A stretch of DNA of 9,012 nt. It comes from Deltaproteobacteria bacterium UBA2957 (GTDB lineage: Bacteria; Myxococcota_A; UBA796). A program made the position numbers and the translations under genes. Location of the stretch: contig DEBL01000221.1 of the NCBI GenBank assembly GCA_002348535.1, positions 1 through 9,012 on the forward strand. The letters are read 5' to 3'. Each line of letters opens with the position of its first letter. Position 1 is the stretch's first letter. The notes beneath the pieces were generated by a model. It saw only the letters and a program-made list of their open reading frames with translations, was not told the DNA's origin and did not search any database. Below, piece by piece: positions 1 through 6,900 of the stretch.

Positions 1-537
1 GTTGAGATGCCCAAGCAGCGGAGCTCGATGCACCTCGACACTGTGTTCACGATGGCCGATCGGACGATTGGGGTGGTCTATCCTCCACTTCTCGATCCCG
101 GCGGTGCAGAGGAGGCCAAAGTCCTCGGAATACGTCGCGAGCAGGGTCAGACCATCGTGGACGACCTCGATGTGCACCTCATGAATGCATTGGCGGGTGA
201 GGGCCACCCGCTCACACCGGTGCTCTGCGGTGGCGGGCATCCGTTGCATGCACGTCGCGAACAATGGACCGACGGGGCCAACTATGTGGCGTTGGGCCCG
301 GGGGTCGTGGTCGGGTACGCTCGGAACCACCGAACCGCCGCTGCGATGCGCGAAGCGGGATTCGAAGTGACCAGTCCTCAGCAGTATTTGTCATTGCTCG
401 ATGCCGATTTCGGGGGCGATGCGGATGCACTCTTCGCGAGCGGCCGGCGCATTGCGGTTCACTTGGTGGGCAGTGAGTTGTCGAGAGGCCGAGGCGGGCC
501 CCGGTGTCTGACCTGCCCAATATGGCGGGAAGCATGA
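1..537 (+). CDS. arcA: Arginine deiminase, C-terminal part (5' end outside window)
   Basis: Arginine deiminase hydrolyses L-arginine to citrulline and ammonia in the cytoplasm, usually as the first step of the arginine deiminase pathway. The reading frame is open from the first base, and the first ATG (nt 7) lies inside a conserved block, so the gene starts upstream of the window. About 178 residues are visible, against roughly 410 for the family. Numbering from nt 1, the fragment shows the MHLDTVFT motif with the catalytic His11 and Asp13. It then shows the REQW-DG block (about residues 86-92), the PGVVVGY strand, SELSRGRGGPR and the nucleophile Cys169 in RCLTCP, so the visible catalytic residues are intact. 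The stop TGA overlaps the moaC start (ATGA), which suggests coupled translation. The family call is firm. Whether the gene belongs to an arc operon cannot be judged, because upstream sequence is missing and no arcB, arcC or arcD homologue follows. Confidence 0.92.
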   Translation, partial: VEMPKQRSSMHLDTVFTMADRTIGVVYPPLLDPGGAEEAKVLGIRREQGQTIVDDLDVHLMNALAGEGHPLTPVLCGGGHPLHARREQWTDGANYVALGPGVVVGYARNHRTAAAMREAGFEVTSPQQYLSLLDADFGGDADALFASGRRIAVHLVGSELSRGRGGPRCLTCPIWREA

Positions 538-1013
538 GTCGACGTTTGACTCACATTGATGAATCAGGTCGACCTGCCATGGTGGATGTCGGAGACAAGC
601 CGGTCACCCAACGTGTGGCGTTGGCGGAGGGGTGGGTGCGCATGTCGAGAGAGGCCTTCGAGGCCATCACGAGCGGCAGCGTGAAAAAAGGTGATGTGCT
701 CGCCGTCGCCGAGTTGGCTGGCATCCAAGGCAGCAAGCGAACGGCTGACCTGATTCCTTTGTGCCATCCGTTACCGATCGATTCAGTCGCGGTGCGTGCT
801 GAGCCGGTGGACGGGGCCATTCGGATCCGGGCGACGGTTTCTGCGCAGTGGCGGACAGGTGTGGAGATGGAGGCGTTGGCAGCAGTGTCTGCCGCGGCGC
901 TGACCGTCTACGACATGACCAAGGCTATCGATCAATCGATGACCATCGATGCAGTGCGGTTGATCGAAAAACGGGGCGGCCGGTCGGGGGATTACAAGGC
1001 TTCTCCGCAGTAA
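534..1013 (+). CDS. moaC: Cyclic pyranopterin monophosphate synthase MoaC
   Basis: MoaC acts with MoaA in the first stage of molybdenum cofactor synthesis. It converts 3',8-cyclo-7,8-dihydroguanosine triphosphate to cyclic pyranopterin monophosphate in the cytoplasm. The protein has 159 residues, close to the 161 of the E. coli enzyme, and aligns end to end. It shows LTHID near the N-terminus, MVDVGDKPVTQR (16-27), KKGDVLAVAELAGIQGSKRT (51-70), LIPLCHPL (73-80), GVEMEAL (109-115), YDMTKA (126-131) and the terminal GGRSGDYK. The catalytic residues known in E. coli (Lys51, Asp128, Lys131) correspond to Lys51, Asp127 and Lys130 here, and His78 is kept. I chose the ATG at 534 because it begins with the family's usual MS-x-LTH start and overlaps the upstream stop by four bases. 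A GTG at 504 in the same frame would add ten unconserved residues lying inside the arginine deiminase active-site codons. No other Mo-cofactor gene is visible. Confidence 0.96.
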   Translation: MSRRLTHIDESGRPAMVDVGDKPVTQRVALAEGWVRMSREAFEAITSGSVKKGDVLAVAELAGIQGSKRTADLIPLCHPLPIDSVAVRAEPVDGAIRIRATVSAQWRTGVEMEALAAVSAAALTVYDMTKAIDQSMTIDAVRLIEKRGGRSGDYKASPQ

Positions 1014-1031
1014 CAAGATGCGATAAAGCTA

Positions 1032-1061
1032 TTGACCCCAGGAGGGGTTGGAGGCTACCTT
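1032..1061 (+). promoter_or_regulatory. Putative sigma70-type promoter of the 1128 lipoprotein gene
   Basis: TTGACC at 1032-1037 matches the -35 consensus at five of six positions. TACCTT at 1056-1061, 18 bases further on, is a weak -10 matching the first two and the last base. It lies in the 114-base gap between moaC and the lipoprotein gene, about 65 bases before the start codon. No terminator hairpin was seen after moaC, so read-through from the upstream operon is also possible. This is a consensus match only. Confidence 0.35.
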
Positions 1062-1127
1062 CTACGAGACCGCGTGGAGCGGAGTGCGTCTGAAACACAG
1101 GGTTTTCGGATGCGCGGTGGAGGATGC

Positions 1128-2357
1128 ATGCGAAACACATTGTTTTTCTTGTCGGTGGCGGCGTCGCTCATCGGGTGTTCCGAGACGTCGATTACCAAGG
1201 TGGCCGATGCGGAAGCAGGCTCGCCTCCGGGGTCCATCCTTGGACGAGTATGTGACCCATCTGGGCGTCACTGGCTGCCTGATGCGATGGCCTATGCGCA
1301 CATCTTCAACGACACCGGGGAGGGGATCAAGCTAACCGACACCCGAACCTCCTACACCGACCGCGACGGCTACTTCCTGCTTGACGACATGCCAACGGGC
1401 AAGGAATACACCGTGTACGTTCAGTACGGCGATGAGATCCTCGAAACCCACACCGTGAATGTCGAGGGCAGTCGAGACGTGGCCATCGAAGAACCCGATT
1501 GTTTCGATCCGCTCGAACTCGATGTGGCCGTCATCACCGGCGATTACGACGATTTCCAAGATGTGCTTCGCCATATGGGGTTTGCCAACTACGAGCTCAT
1601 CGACGGCCTGTACGCCGCGGAGATGGCGGGGTTCTTGATGGATCTCGACACCATGCTTCAATACGACGTGATCGTGTTCAACGGCGGTCATGTCGAAGAG
1701 GGGATCATCTACGAGCCACCCGAGGATGACGACGACGATGATGGACCCGGGTCGATCTTTGACGACACCGGTGAGCCCGACGTTGGTAGCGATGAGAGCT
1801 CAGACGAGACCGCTGGTGACGAGATGGACACAGGCGCGCCCATCGACGGCGAGGACGACGGTGAAGATGAACCCGAGCCGACGGTGTTCCAGTACGAAGT
1901 GATTCGCAACAACATCAAGGCCTACGTCGAAGCCGGTGGAGCCATCTATTCGAGCGACTGGGCATACGATGTGGTCGAGCAGACGTGGCCGGAGGCCATC
2001 AACTTCGTGGGCGCAGACGAGATCCCAGATGCCGCGCAACTGGGCGAGTACGGCATGGTCAACGCAGCCGTCTCGGATGCGGCCCTCGCCGAGTGGTTGG
2101 ACTCAGACTACACCCTCGTAGAGTTCGACCTTCCGGTTTGGCCACCCATTGAGGGCGTTTCAGACACCGTGAGTGTGCACCTCACAGGGTCGATCGATTA
2201 CCGCGAAGGCATCAACATCTACACGGTGGCTGCAAGCCCACTGTTGGTGAGCTTCACCTACGGCGACGGAAAGGTTGCCTACTCAACCTTCCGGGTTGCG
2301 AAGAACGCCGACGCCGACATCATCTTGACGCTGCAGTACATGATGTACTCGCTGTAG
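1128..2357 (+). CDS. Putative lipoprotein with carboxypeptidase-regulatory-like domain and split amidotransferase-like domain
   Basis: This is a 409-residue protein of unknown specific function, probably exported and lipid-anchored. The start at 1128 is supported by GGAGG at 1119-1123 and by a short signal peptide ending in LIGC, with lipidated Cys17. The open frame reaches further upstream, to a TTG at 1032 and an ATG at 1110, but those would put arginine-rich sequence ahead of the signal. Residues ~35-120 resemble a carboxypeptidase-regulatory/transthyretin-like beta domain (GSILGRVCDPSGR, then TSYTDRDGYFLLDDMPTG). Residues ~131-195 (LDVAVITGDYDDF, YDVIVFNGG) and ~253-409 (IKAYVEAGGAIYSSDWAYD, VSFTYGDGKVAYSTFR) together look like a class I glutamine-amidotransferase-like Rossmann fold. 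The usual nucleophile-elbow region reads YSSDWAY and lacks Cys, so it is probably not an active amidotransferase. A strongly acidic low-complexity stretch (196-252) interrupts that fold. The lipoprotein call is fairly firm; the fold assignment is moderate. The gene appears monocistronic, with a promoter-like site before it and a terminator after it. Confidence 0.82.
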   Translation: MRNTLFFLSVAASLIGCSETSITKVADAEAGSPPGSILGRVCDPSGRHWLPDAMAYAHIFNDTGEGIKLTDTRTSYTDRDGYFLLDDMPTGKEYTVYVQYGDEILETHTVNVEGSRDVAIEEPDCFDPLELDVAVITGDYDDFQDVLRHMGFANYELIDGLYAAEMAGFLMDLDTMLQYDVIVFNGGHVEEGIIYEPPEDDDDDDGPGSIFDDTGEPDVGSDESSDETAGDEMDTGAPIDGEDDGEDEPEPTVFQYEVIRNNIKAYVEAGGAIYSSDWAYDVVEQTWPEAINFVGADEIPDAAQLGEYGMVNAAVSDAALAEWLDSDYTLVEFDLPVWPPIEGVSDTVSVHLTGSIDYREGINIYTVAASPLLVSFTYGDGKVAYSTFRVAKNADADIILTLQYMMYSL

Positions 2358-2382
2358 TCTTGACCTCCAGCGGGAGGAACAG

Positions 2383-2419
2383 GGCCCCTTGGACGCACCG
2401 TGCGAGGGGCCATTGTTTT
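2383..2419 (+). terminator. Putative Rho-independent terminator after the 1128 lipoprotein gene
   Basis: Twenty-five bases after the stop codon, GGCCCCT (2383-2389) pairs perfectly with AGGGGCC (2405-2411). Inside it a second helix, CGCA (2394-2397) with TGCG (2401-2404), closes on a three-base CCG loop. ATTGTTTT follows, a short and imperfect T tract. The position fits termination of the lipoprotein transcript. The T tract is weak, so efficiency is uncertain. Confidence 0.55.
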
Positions 2420-2757
2420 GGTTGAGACCGCCCACCATCGAAACATCGTGGTTGTGCGGGGGCTACGTGACTTCTTTGATTCCATCCTTGACCAACGTGT
2501 TGGCCACAAACACCGATGAATCCACCATGGTGTTTTTCGCCGAACCCTTCCTTCATGCAGACGATTCCGATCCCGAAACGGACCCCTTGATTGCAGCCGT
2601 GCGCTCGTTGATGCCGGATTCTCTGGAGGTGCTTTTCGTCGATGACTGGATGGCGTACCACGAGAACCTTGGCCACGTTGGCACCGGGACGAAGGTGAAG
2701 CGGACCGCGCCGCGCACGTGGTGGAATGACGGTGGTCACCTGTTTGCAGCGGCATGA
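2389..2757 (+). pseudogene. Remnant of protein-arginine deiminase (PAD) C-terminal domain, catalytic Cys replaced
   Basis: This open frame of about 122 codons reads as the last ~100 residues of a PAD, the enzyme that converts peptidyl-arginine to citrulline. Numbering from the TTG at 2389, residues 79-113 (LEVLFVDDW, then YH, G-x-V, GT-x-V-x-R, P, WWN) align without gaps to the animal PAD4 C-terminus as I remember it, including Tyr90-His91 and Trp111-Trp112-Asn113. The active-site block GEVHCGTN of PADs reads GHVGTGTK here (95-102). The catalytic Cys is therefore Thr99 and the preceding His is Gly98, which predicts no activity. The ~500 upstream residues of a PAD are absent. The frame is open from 2344, the TTG lies inside the terminator stem, GGAGG at 2373-2377 is 11 bases from it, and a GTG at 2467 near the start of clear similarity is an alternative start. 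Codon usage still looks coding. It could be a decayed gene or a small domesticated protein; I favour the former. Confidence 0.6.
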
Positions 2758-2804
2758 GTTGAGGGGGGCAAGGTTCCCACCGCGTTACGCTGGGGCGACG
2801 ATTT

Positions 2805-3836
2805 ATGAACATTCCCCCCCCATTGCTGCCGCTGTTTGATGACGGCTTCATTGTGTCGGTCACCCGGCCGCTCATGAGCGGTAAGGAGGCGTCGGTTTTT
2901 CTGGTCGAGACACGGGAGGGTCAATGCGTCGCCAAAGTGTACAAGGAAGCGCAGAACCGGTCATTCCGTCAACGTGCGGACTATGTAGAGGGCCGCAGGG
3001 TCCGCAACACACGACAGCAACGTGCGATGGCCAAGGGGTCCAAGTACGGCAAGTCGTTGCTTGAAGCCGAGTGGCAGCAAGCCGAGGTTTCGGCGCTCTA
3101 CCGGCTCCACGCCGCCAATGTTCGTGTCCCCACTCCCTTCCACTACAGCGACAATGTTCTGTTGATGGAGCTCATTACCGATGCCAACCAACGCCCCGCC
3201 CCGCGGCTGTGGGACGTGTCGCTAAGCCGCGACGAAGCCCGTCGAATCCACACTCACTTGGTGCGAGAATGCGTGCGCATGCTCTGCGCTGGAATGGTGC
3301 ACGGGGATCTGAGTGAATACAACATCCTGATGGCCGCGGACGGTCCGGTCATCATTGATCTTCCCCAAGCAACCGATGCGGCCCACAACCGCAACAGTGA
3401 GCGACTGTTCTTGAGGGATGTGAAGAACCTCAAGAACTACTTGGGACGCTTTGCTCCCGATCTAAAGAAGACCCAGTTTGGTCGTGAGATCTGGGACCTG
3501 TATGAGTCCGGTGAACTCGAGCCCGATTCCAGACTGACGGGACGCGCAAAGCGCAAGAGTCGTCAAGCTGACACGGCCAGCGTGATCGCCGAAATTCAGG
3601 CCGCCGCTGCTGAAGCGAGCGACAAGCCCCTGAGTGCATACCAACTCAAGAAGCAACGCAAGCGAGAGGCAGGTCGGCTGGAGAACGAGCGAGCGGAACG
3701 AGAGGCATTGGCACGGGCCCGCGCGGATCGACAATCAAAGTCATCTGCAAAACCGGTTCGTTCCGAAGAAGGGGGCGGGCAAAAACGCCGTCGTCGCCGT
3801 CGCCGTGGTCGGCGTCGTGGTCCAAAATCTGACTGA
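2805..3836 (+). CDS. RIO-family (RIO1-like) atypical serine/threonine kinase-ATPase
   Basis: RIO proteins are small atypical kinases/ATPases. Archaeal and eukaryotic members act in small ribosomal subunit maturation, while the role of bacterial members is poorly known. The 343-residue protein carries the RIO domain at ~12-240. It has the flexible nucleotide loop GKEASVF (26-32), ATP-binding Lys44 in CVAKVYK and a Glu in LEAEW (85-90). It also has the hinge LLMELI (119-124), the catalytic loop HGDLSEYNIL (166-175) with Asp168 and Asn173, and the metal-binding Asp185 in IIDLPQ. RLFLRDVKNLKNYLGRF (200-216) is typical of the RIO C-lobe. All catalytic residues are present, so it should be active. 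Residues ~245-343 form a charged, probably helical or disordered tail ending in a run of Arg (about 328-340). ATG 2805 gives the usual short N-terminus; the ribosome binding site is weak (GGGG at 2792-2795). It follows the PAD remnant by 47 bases and seems to be transcribed on its own. Confidence 0.9.
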   Translation: MNIPPPLLPLFDDGFIVSVTRPLMSGKEASVFLVETREGQCVAKVYKEAQNRSFRQRADYVEGRRVRNTRQQRAMAKGSKYGKSLLEAEWQQAEVSALYRLHAANVRVPTPFHYSDNVLLMELITDANQRPAPRLWDVSLSRDEARRIHTHLVRECVRMLCAGMVHGDLSEYNILMAADGPVIIDLPQATDAAHNRNSERLFLRDVKNLKNYLGRFAPDLKKTQFGREIWDLYESGELEPDSRLTGRAKRKSRQADTASVIAEIQAAAAEASDKPLSAYQLKKQRKREAGRLENERAEREALARARADRQSKSSAKPVRSEEGGGQKRRRRRRRGRRRGPKSD

Positions 3837-3905
3837 GCTTGGGTTTCGAAGGATGGAAGTCGAGCCAGGACCACGAAAGCGAGGGTTCCGTCGCCAAGCG
3901 GCTAC

Positions 3906-3936
3906 GATTTTGCCGTATGATACGGCTGTGATTTTG
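3906..3936 (+). promoter_or_regulatory. Short perfect hairpin flanked by GATTTTG direct repeats before the giant lipoprotein gene
   Basis: GCCGTA (3912-3917) and TACGGC (3921-3926) form a perfect six-base inverted repeat around TGA. The element is bracketed by two copies of GATTTTG (3906-3912 and 3930-3936). TATGAT at 3916-3921 inside the palindrome matches the -10 consensus at five of six positions, although I see no convincing -35 about 17 bases upstream. It sits 70 bases after the RIO kinase stop and 15 bases before the next start codon. It could be a weak terminator, an operator or a promoter element; the sequence alone does not decide. Confidence 0.35.
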
Positions 3937-3951
3937 AGGATGGAGGCCCAA

Positions 3952-6900
3952 ATGCAAAAGGTGGCTTTGGTAGCAGTGTTGGGGGCTGTGGGGTGCAAAT
4001 CGGACTCTGGCGTCAAGGTGTTCAATGCGTCGCCGGCGGCCGAGATTACGTCGCACGACGATGGTGCCGTGGTCAAAGAAGCCACGGAAGAGTTGTTCCG
4101 CGGCATTGGGTCCGATCCCGACCACACCCAGAGCGAGTTGGAGGGTCGATGGAATTCTGGAACGGATGTGATCTGCGATTGGATGCCTTTGGATGAAGAG
4201 GGTGTCAGCGAGTGCACGGTGACCGTTTCGGCAGATCTGGGTGGCGTCACCTTCTTGGTTCGCGATCCCCTCGACAGTGTGGCGGCGACGGCGATTGTTC
4301 TCGACACAACGCCCGATGCCGATCCGCAGGCAGAGATCACATCGCCCAGCTACGATCCGGCGACCGACGCGGAATTTCCGTTTTTCTGGGGGGATGAGCC
4401 GGTCGAGTTTGTGGGCACCGTGTTTGATGACGAAGACCCGCCTGAGGCCCTATCGGTTGAGTGGACGACCGGCACAGAAGAGGAACTCGGTGTGACGCCA
4501 CCGGATAGCTCCGGAACGACACGGGCGTCAGCCTACCTGTCGGAGGGCATTCATACCGTCACGCTCACGGTGACCGACTCTGCGGGGAACTACACCTCGG
4601 ATACTCTCGACATACAGGTGGGTCCGGACAACCCAGCGGGAGCGCCTGATGTGACCATCACCTACCCCGAGGTGGCCATTGGTGATCGCCGCTTTTACTA
4701 TGGCGACGAAGCCATCCAGCTCGAAGGGATGGTGACGGATGATGAAGATGCAGGCGAGACGTTAACCGTCAACTGGGCGAGTGATGTCGACGGCGAATTC
4801 ATCGAGACCAATCCCGACAGCGACGGGACGACTGAAATCACAGCCTTGCTGTCCGAGGGCATTCACACCATCACTCTGACGGCCACCGACTCGGATGGAC
4901 AGGTGGGAAGCGATGCGATCAACATCGAGGTGGGTCCCAACAACACTCCGCCCACCTGCGCGTTGCTGACCCCGGCAGACGGCGACATCGGGATTGCCGG
5001 TGACCTAATTGTATTTGGGGGTTCGGTGAGCGACCCCGACATTCCTGTGGACACCCTCAGTGTGGAATGGAAGGCGGGCGAATCGGTGCTGGGTTCCAGC
5101 ATCCCTACCAGCGCAGGCAATGTGTCGTTGGCGGTGACCGAACTTGCAGTCGGTGCTCACGTCATATCGATGACGGCGACTGACGAGATGGGAGCAACCT
5201 GCACCGATCAGGTGGTTTATGTGGTTCGTGAACCCAACAACGCACCGGACATTACAGTGGCTTCGCCCGCGACGGGTGACGTGATCACGGAGGGCGAACC
5301 CGTTCTGTTCGATGCTGCAGTGTCGGACGCGGAGGACGCACCCAGCGACCTGACGGTCGTGTGGTCAAGCGACCGGGACGGGGTGCTGAGTGAAGCGCCC
5401 GCGGACAGCAGCGGGTTCACCCGGTTTACCCGAACCGATATGAGTCTCGGAAGCCACGCGGTCACGCTCACGGTGACCGACTCCGAGGAGGCCTACACCA
5501 CAGCGGTGATGGTGGTGACCATTGAGGCTGCGCCGGACATCAACACTGCACCCACCGTCGAACTGACCAGTCCGAGTGACGGCGATGTGGTGGTGGAGGG
5601 GGACCCGGTATTGTTCAGTGCGTTGGTCTCGGATGGAGAGGATGCACTAGGCGATCTTATCGTCACGTGGACCAGCAGCATCGATGGGGTGCTCGTCGGA
5701 GCGGTGTCGGATGACTCGGGCACTGTTGGGTTCTCAGCATTGGAGATGAGCGTGGGCACCCACATCATTACCGTGACCGTGGTGGATACCGGCGGTCTCT
5801 CTGCAATGGCCATGGCGGTGCTCAATGTGGAGTCTTCGGACGGCGGCGGTGACGACGACGATGACGACGGCGGCTACCTCGAAGAAGGCGATCCGCTTCC
5901 ACCGGAGTTGGAAGGCGGAACCTACAGCGGTTGCGCTGACTTCGACCTCGATAATCTGGTGATCTTTGGTTCCATCGATGCGGCGCTGTTCTGTGCCTGC
6001 GGATTCGACGAAGCAGACAATGTGAAGATCAGCTCGTCTGGGGATGACGACATCGATTTGGATTGCCTCGACCTCATCGACGGCGACCTCGAGATCGATC
6101 TGTGCGGGTCGAACACCATCGACCTGTCGAACGTGGCCAGCGTGGGCGAGAGCATCAATATCCACGACAACTACGACACCCAGATCATCGATATGAGTTC
6201 GATGGTCAGCGTGGGAGGTTCCTTCAACATCAGCAGCAACGTCGACCTTGAGGAACTGAGGCTCACCGCACTCGAGACCATTGACGGCGGCCTGCAGGTG
6301 AACTCCAACAGCAGCCTCGCGGTGTTCTCTGCGCCCAGTCTCACGTTGATCGAAGGCAGCCTGCAGTTCAACTCGAACAACGGCATTGAAGAAATCGCGC
6401 TGGACGCAGTGGAGCTTATCGAGGGCAACTTCCGATTCGAGTACAACTACTATGTTGAGAGCATCGCGTTTCCTGCGCTGACGGAGATTCAGGGGCAACT
6501 GTACATGTACAGCAACGACCGCCTCGAGACGGCCGTGTTCACCAATCTCGAAGAGGTGTCATCGTCCCTGCAGCTTCAGTACAACTATCAAATGGACTCG
6601 ATTGACCTTGCGAGCCTACGGGTTGTAAACGGGTCCGTGGAACTGCGGTCGCTAAACGAGTTGGAGTATCTGGACATGCCGGCTTTAGAGGAAGTCAACG
6701 GCAGCTTCAATGTCTCCAGCAACAGCTCGCTCGACTTTCTCAATGCCCCGTCGTTTTACGATCTGTCTGGGAGCCTCACCATTCGGGACAATACCGATCT
6801 CACAGGTGTGGATCTCAGCAGTCTCGTCTGCATCGAGGACTTTACTGTCGTTGGCAACAACATGACGCCAGAGGTGCTGCATGAACTTCTCCTGCAGTTG

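Noticed and set aside
1014..1127. Small RNA or riboswitch such as a molybdenum-cofactor element near moaC
   Set aside because: The gap lies downstream of moaC, and no multi-helix structure was seen beyond the promoter-like hexamers and the ribosome binding site.
2759..2804. Promoter for the RIO kinase gene (TTGAGG with TACGCT)
   Set aside because: The two hexamers are 21 bases apart and the -10 match is poor. I could not support a promoter call, although transcription must start somewhere after the terminator.
2279..2875. 198-codon frame on the minus strand (and a 139-codon one inside it)
   Set aside because: It crosses the lipoprotein end, the terminator and the kinase start, and its product is low-complexity with no recognisable motif. 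The + strand holds the PAD similarity here.
3634..3951. Upstream extension of the giant lipoprotein reading frame to 3634
   Set aside because: It overlaps the end of the RIO kinase gene in another frame, encodes no recognisable sequence, and would place ~106 residues before a good lipoprotein signal that has its own ribosome binding site.
3741..4340. 199-codon frame on the minus strand
   Set aside because: It spans the kinase tail, the intergenic gap and the lipoprotein start. Ser/Pro/Arg-rich composition is typical of a shadow frame.
5734..6498. 254-codon frame on the minus strand
   Set aside because: It is antisense to the Ig and solenoid repeats. Long antisense frames arise from the biased codon use of the repeat array, and the product has no recognisable features.
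6500..6511. Perfect palindrome TGTACATGTACA, also at 8432-8443
   Set aside because: It encodes the conserved coil-6 residues LYMYS in frame and is absent from copy 2, so it follows from the codons used rather than being a regulatory site.
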